Assembly (NCBI RefSeq): GCF_004337475.1
Contig: NZ_SJZJ01000006.1
Location: 62,001 to 126,000 of the forward strand
Reading direction: 5' to 3'
Length of the DNA: 64,000 nucleotides
Source: Nocardioides jejuensis
GTDB taxonomy: Bacteria; Actinomycetota; Actinomycetes; Propionibacteriales; Nocardioidaceae
In this document: piece by piece, positions 63,109 through 64,000 of the stretch
How the letters are laid out: every line of letters starts with the position of its first letter
Numbering within the stretch: position 1 is the stretch's first letter
Translations under genes and position numbers: made by a program
Notes under the pieces: generated by a model
Databases searched by the model: none
The model's input: the letters and a program-made list of their open reading frames with translations, nothing else
What the model was told of the DNA's origin: nothing

Positions 63109-64000
63109 ATGGCGAACAGCTTCATCGGACGCGACATGGCCGTCGATCTCGGCACGGCCAACACGCTCGTCTACGTCCGTGGCAAGGGCATCATGCTCGA
63201 CGAGCCCTCCGTGGTCGCCCTCAACGAGTCGACCGGCGAGGTCATCGCCGTCGGCCACGAGGCCAAGCGCATGGTCGGCCGTACGCCGGACAACATCAGC
63301 GCCATCCGCCCGCTCAAGGACGGCGTGATCGCCGACTTCGACGCCACTGAGCAGATGCTGCGCTTCTTCATCCAGCAGGTGCACCGCCGCCGCTACTTCG
63401 CCAAGCCGCGCCTCGTCGTCTGCGTGCCGAGCGGCATCACCGCCGTCGAGCAGCGCGCGGTCAAGGAGGCCGGCTACCAGGCCGGCGCCCGCCGGGTCTA
63501 CATCGTCGAGGAGCCGATGGCTGCCGCGATCGGTGCCGGGCTCCCGGTCCACGAGGCCACGGGCAACATGGTCGTCGACGTCGGCGGCGGCACGACGGAG
63601 GTCGCGGTGATCTCCCTCGGCGGCATCGTCACGTCGCTCAGCGTCCGCACCGCCGGTGACGACCTCGACCAGGCGATCATCGCGTGGATGAAGAAGGAGC
63701 ACTCCCTGATGCTGGGGGAGCGCACCGCTGAAGAGATGAAGATGACCCTCGGGTCGGCGTTCCCGCTGAGCAAGGAGCCCGAGGCCGAGATCCGCGGCCG
63801 CGACATGGTCTCCGGCCTGCCGCGCACGGTCGTCATCTCCAGCGCCGAGCTCCGTCAGGCGCTCGAGGAGCCGCTCCACAGCATCGTCGACGCCGTCCGC
63901 ACGACGCTCGACCAGACGCCGCCCGAGCTGGCCGGCGACATCATGGACCGCGGCATCGTCCTGACCGGTGGCGGCGCGCTGCTCCGCGGCCTCGACGAGC
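63109..64000 (+). CDS. mreB: Rod shape-determining protein MreB (C-terminus outside window)
   Basis: The first 297 codons of a bacterial actin homologue, still open at the right edge. ATP-binding motifs of the actin fold are visible: [13 protein letters not shown] near the N-terminus, [18 protein letters not shown] in the centre and [13 protein letters not shown] near the edge. MreB forms membrane-bound filaments directing cell wall synthesis. ATG 63109 follows only a weak AGAGG. In actinobacteria mreB usually continues into mreC, mreD and pbp2. Confidence 0.96.
   Translation, partial: MANSFIGRDMAVDLGTANTLVYVRGKGIMLDEPSVVALNESTGEVIAVGHEAKRMVGRTPDNISAIRPLKDGVIADFDATEQMLRFFIQQVHRRRYFAKPRLVVCVPSGITAVEQRAVKEAGYQAGARRVYIVEEPMAAAIGAGLPVHEATGNMVVDVGGGTTEVAVISLGGIVTSLSVRTAGDDLDQAIIAWMKKEHSLMLGERTAEEMKMTLGSAFPLSKEPEAEIRGRDMVSGLPRTVVISSAELRQALEEPLHSIVDAVRTTLDQTPPELAGDIMDRGIVLTGGGALLRGLDE

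Overview
The window is chromosomal DNA of a high-GC Gram-positive bacterium, most likely an actinobacterium of the Nocardioidaceae (Nocardioides-like). This rests on the strong G/C bias at third codon positions, frequent GTG starts, the gene order tig - clpP1 - clpP2 - clpX - valS - folC - DUF4233 - ndk - mreB, and many genes whose start codon lies 6-9 nt after a TANNNT -10 hexamer, which indicates leaderless transcripts. The genus is an inference. No phage, plasmid, IS transposase or CRISPR array is visible.

Layout. 1-9.5 kb: an MMPL/RND transporter running off the left edge, two membrane proteins of unknown role, a pirin, a MauE + DsbA-like thiol redox pair, oligoribonuclease (orn), tRNA-His, tRNA-Arg, an acetyltransferase and an Xaa-Pro aminopeptidase. 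9.5-18.3 kb: an overlapping operon of a PrsW-type intramembrane protease and two dynamin-like GTPases; a cysteine dioxygenase-rhodanese pair; an OpuC-type ABC importer. 18.3-31.6 kb: an SSB paralogue, ettA, an AbiEi-DUF559 protein, MarR + thiolase, a double-hotdog thioesterase, truncated haemoglobin, OsmC, an APC permease divergent from a KdpD/KdpE-like pair, an MscS channel and a DUF5130 protein. 31.6-46.4 kb: pepN, a chromate-type transporter, a peptidoglycan amidase, metG, a DUF885 peptidase, a nitroreductase, rpiB, a Nei-type glycosylase, a PP2C phosphatase, tRNA-Gly and tRNA-Pro. 46.4-64 kb: the conserved tig-clp-valS-folC-ndk-mreB block, interrupted between tig and clpP1 by two related alpha/beta-hydrolase genes and an SRPBCC gene. 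The first of the two hydrolases appears catalytically dead.

The most unusual feature is the intergenic DNA. Short palindromic or hyphenated units are arrayed with an exact 22-bp period in several places. One family (core AAACCCGGGTTT) occurs as 15 units in five gaps. Two other loci have unrelated cores but the same 22-bp step, and several other gaps carry different long palindromes. Most lie at gene 3' ends and can fold into terminator-like hairpins. One array sits between the divergent DUF937 and mreB genes, and another element supplies the stop codon of ndk.

Likely functional groupings: protein folding and proteolysis (tig, clpP1P2, clpX), cytosolic and envelope proteolysis (pepP, pepN, PrsW, DUF885), osmotic and ionic balance (Opu importer, APC permease with Kdp-like regulators, MscS), thiol and oxidative stress (CDO, rhodanese, OsmC, GlbO, DsbA/MauE), and translation (ettA, metG, valS, four tRNAs).
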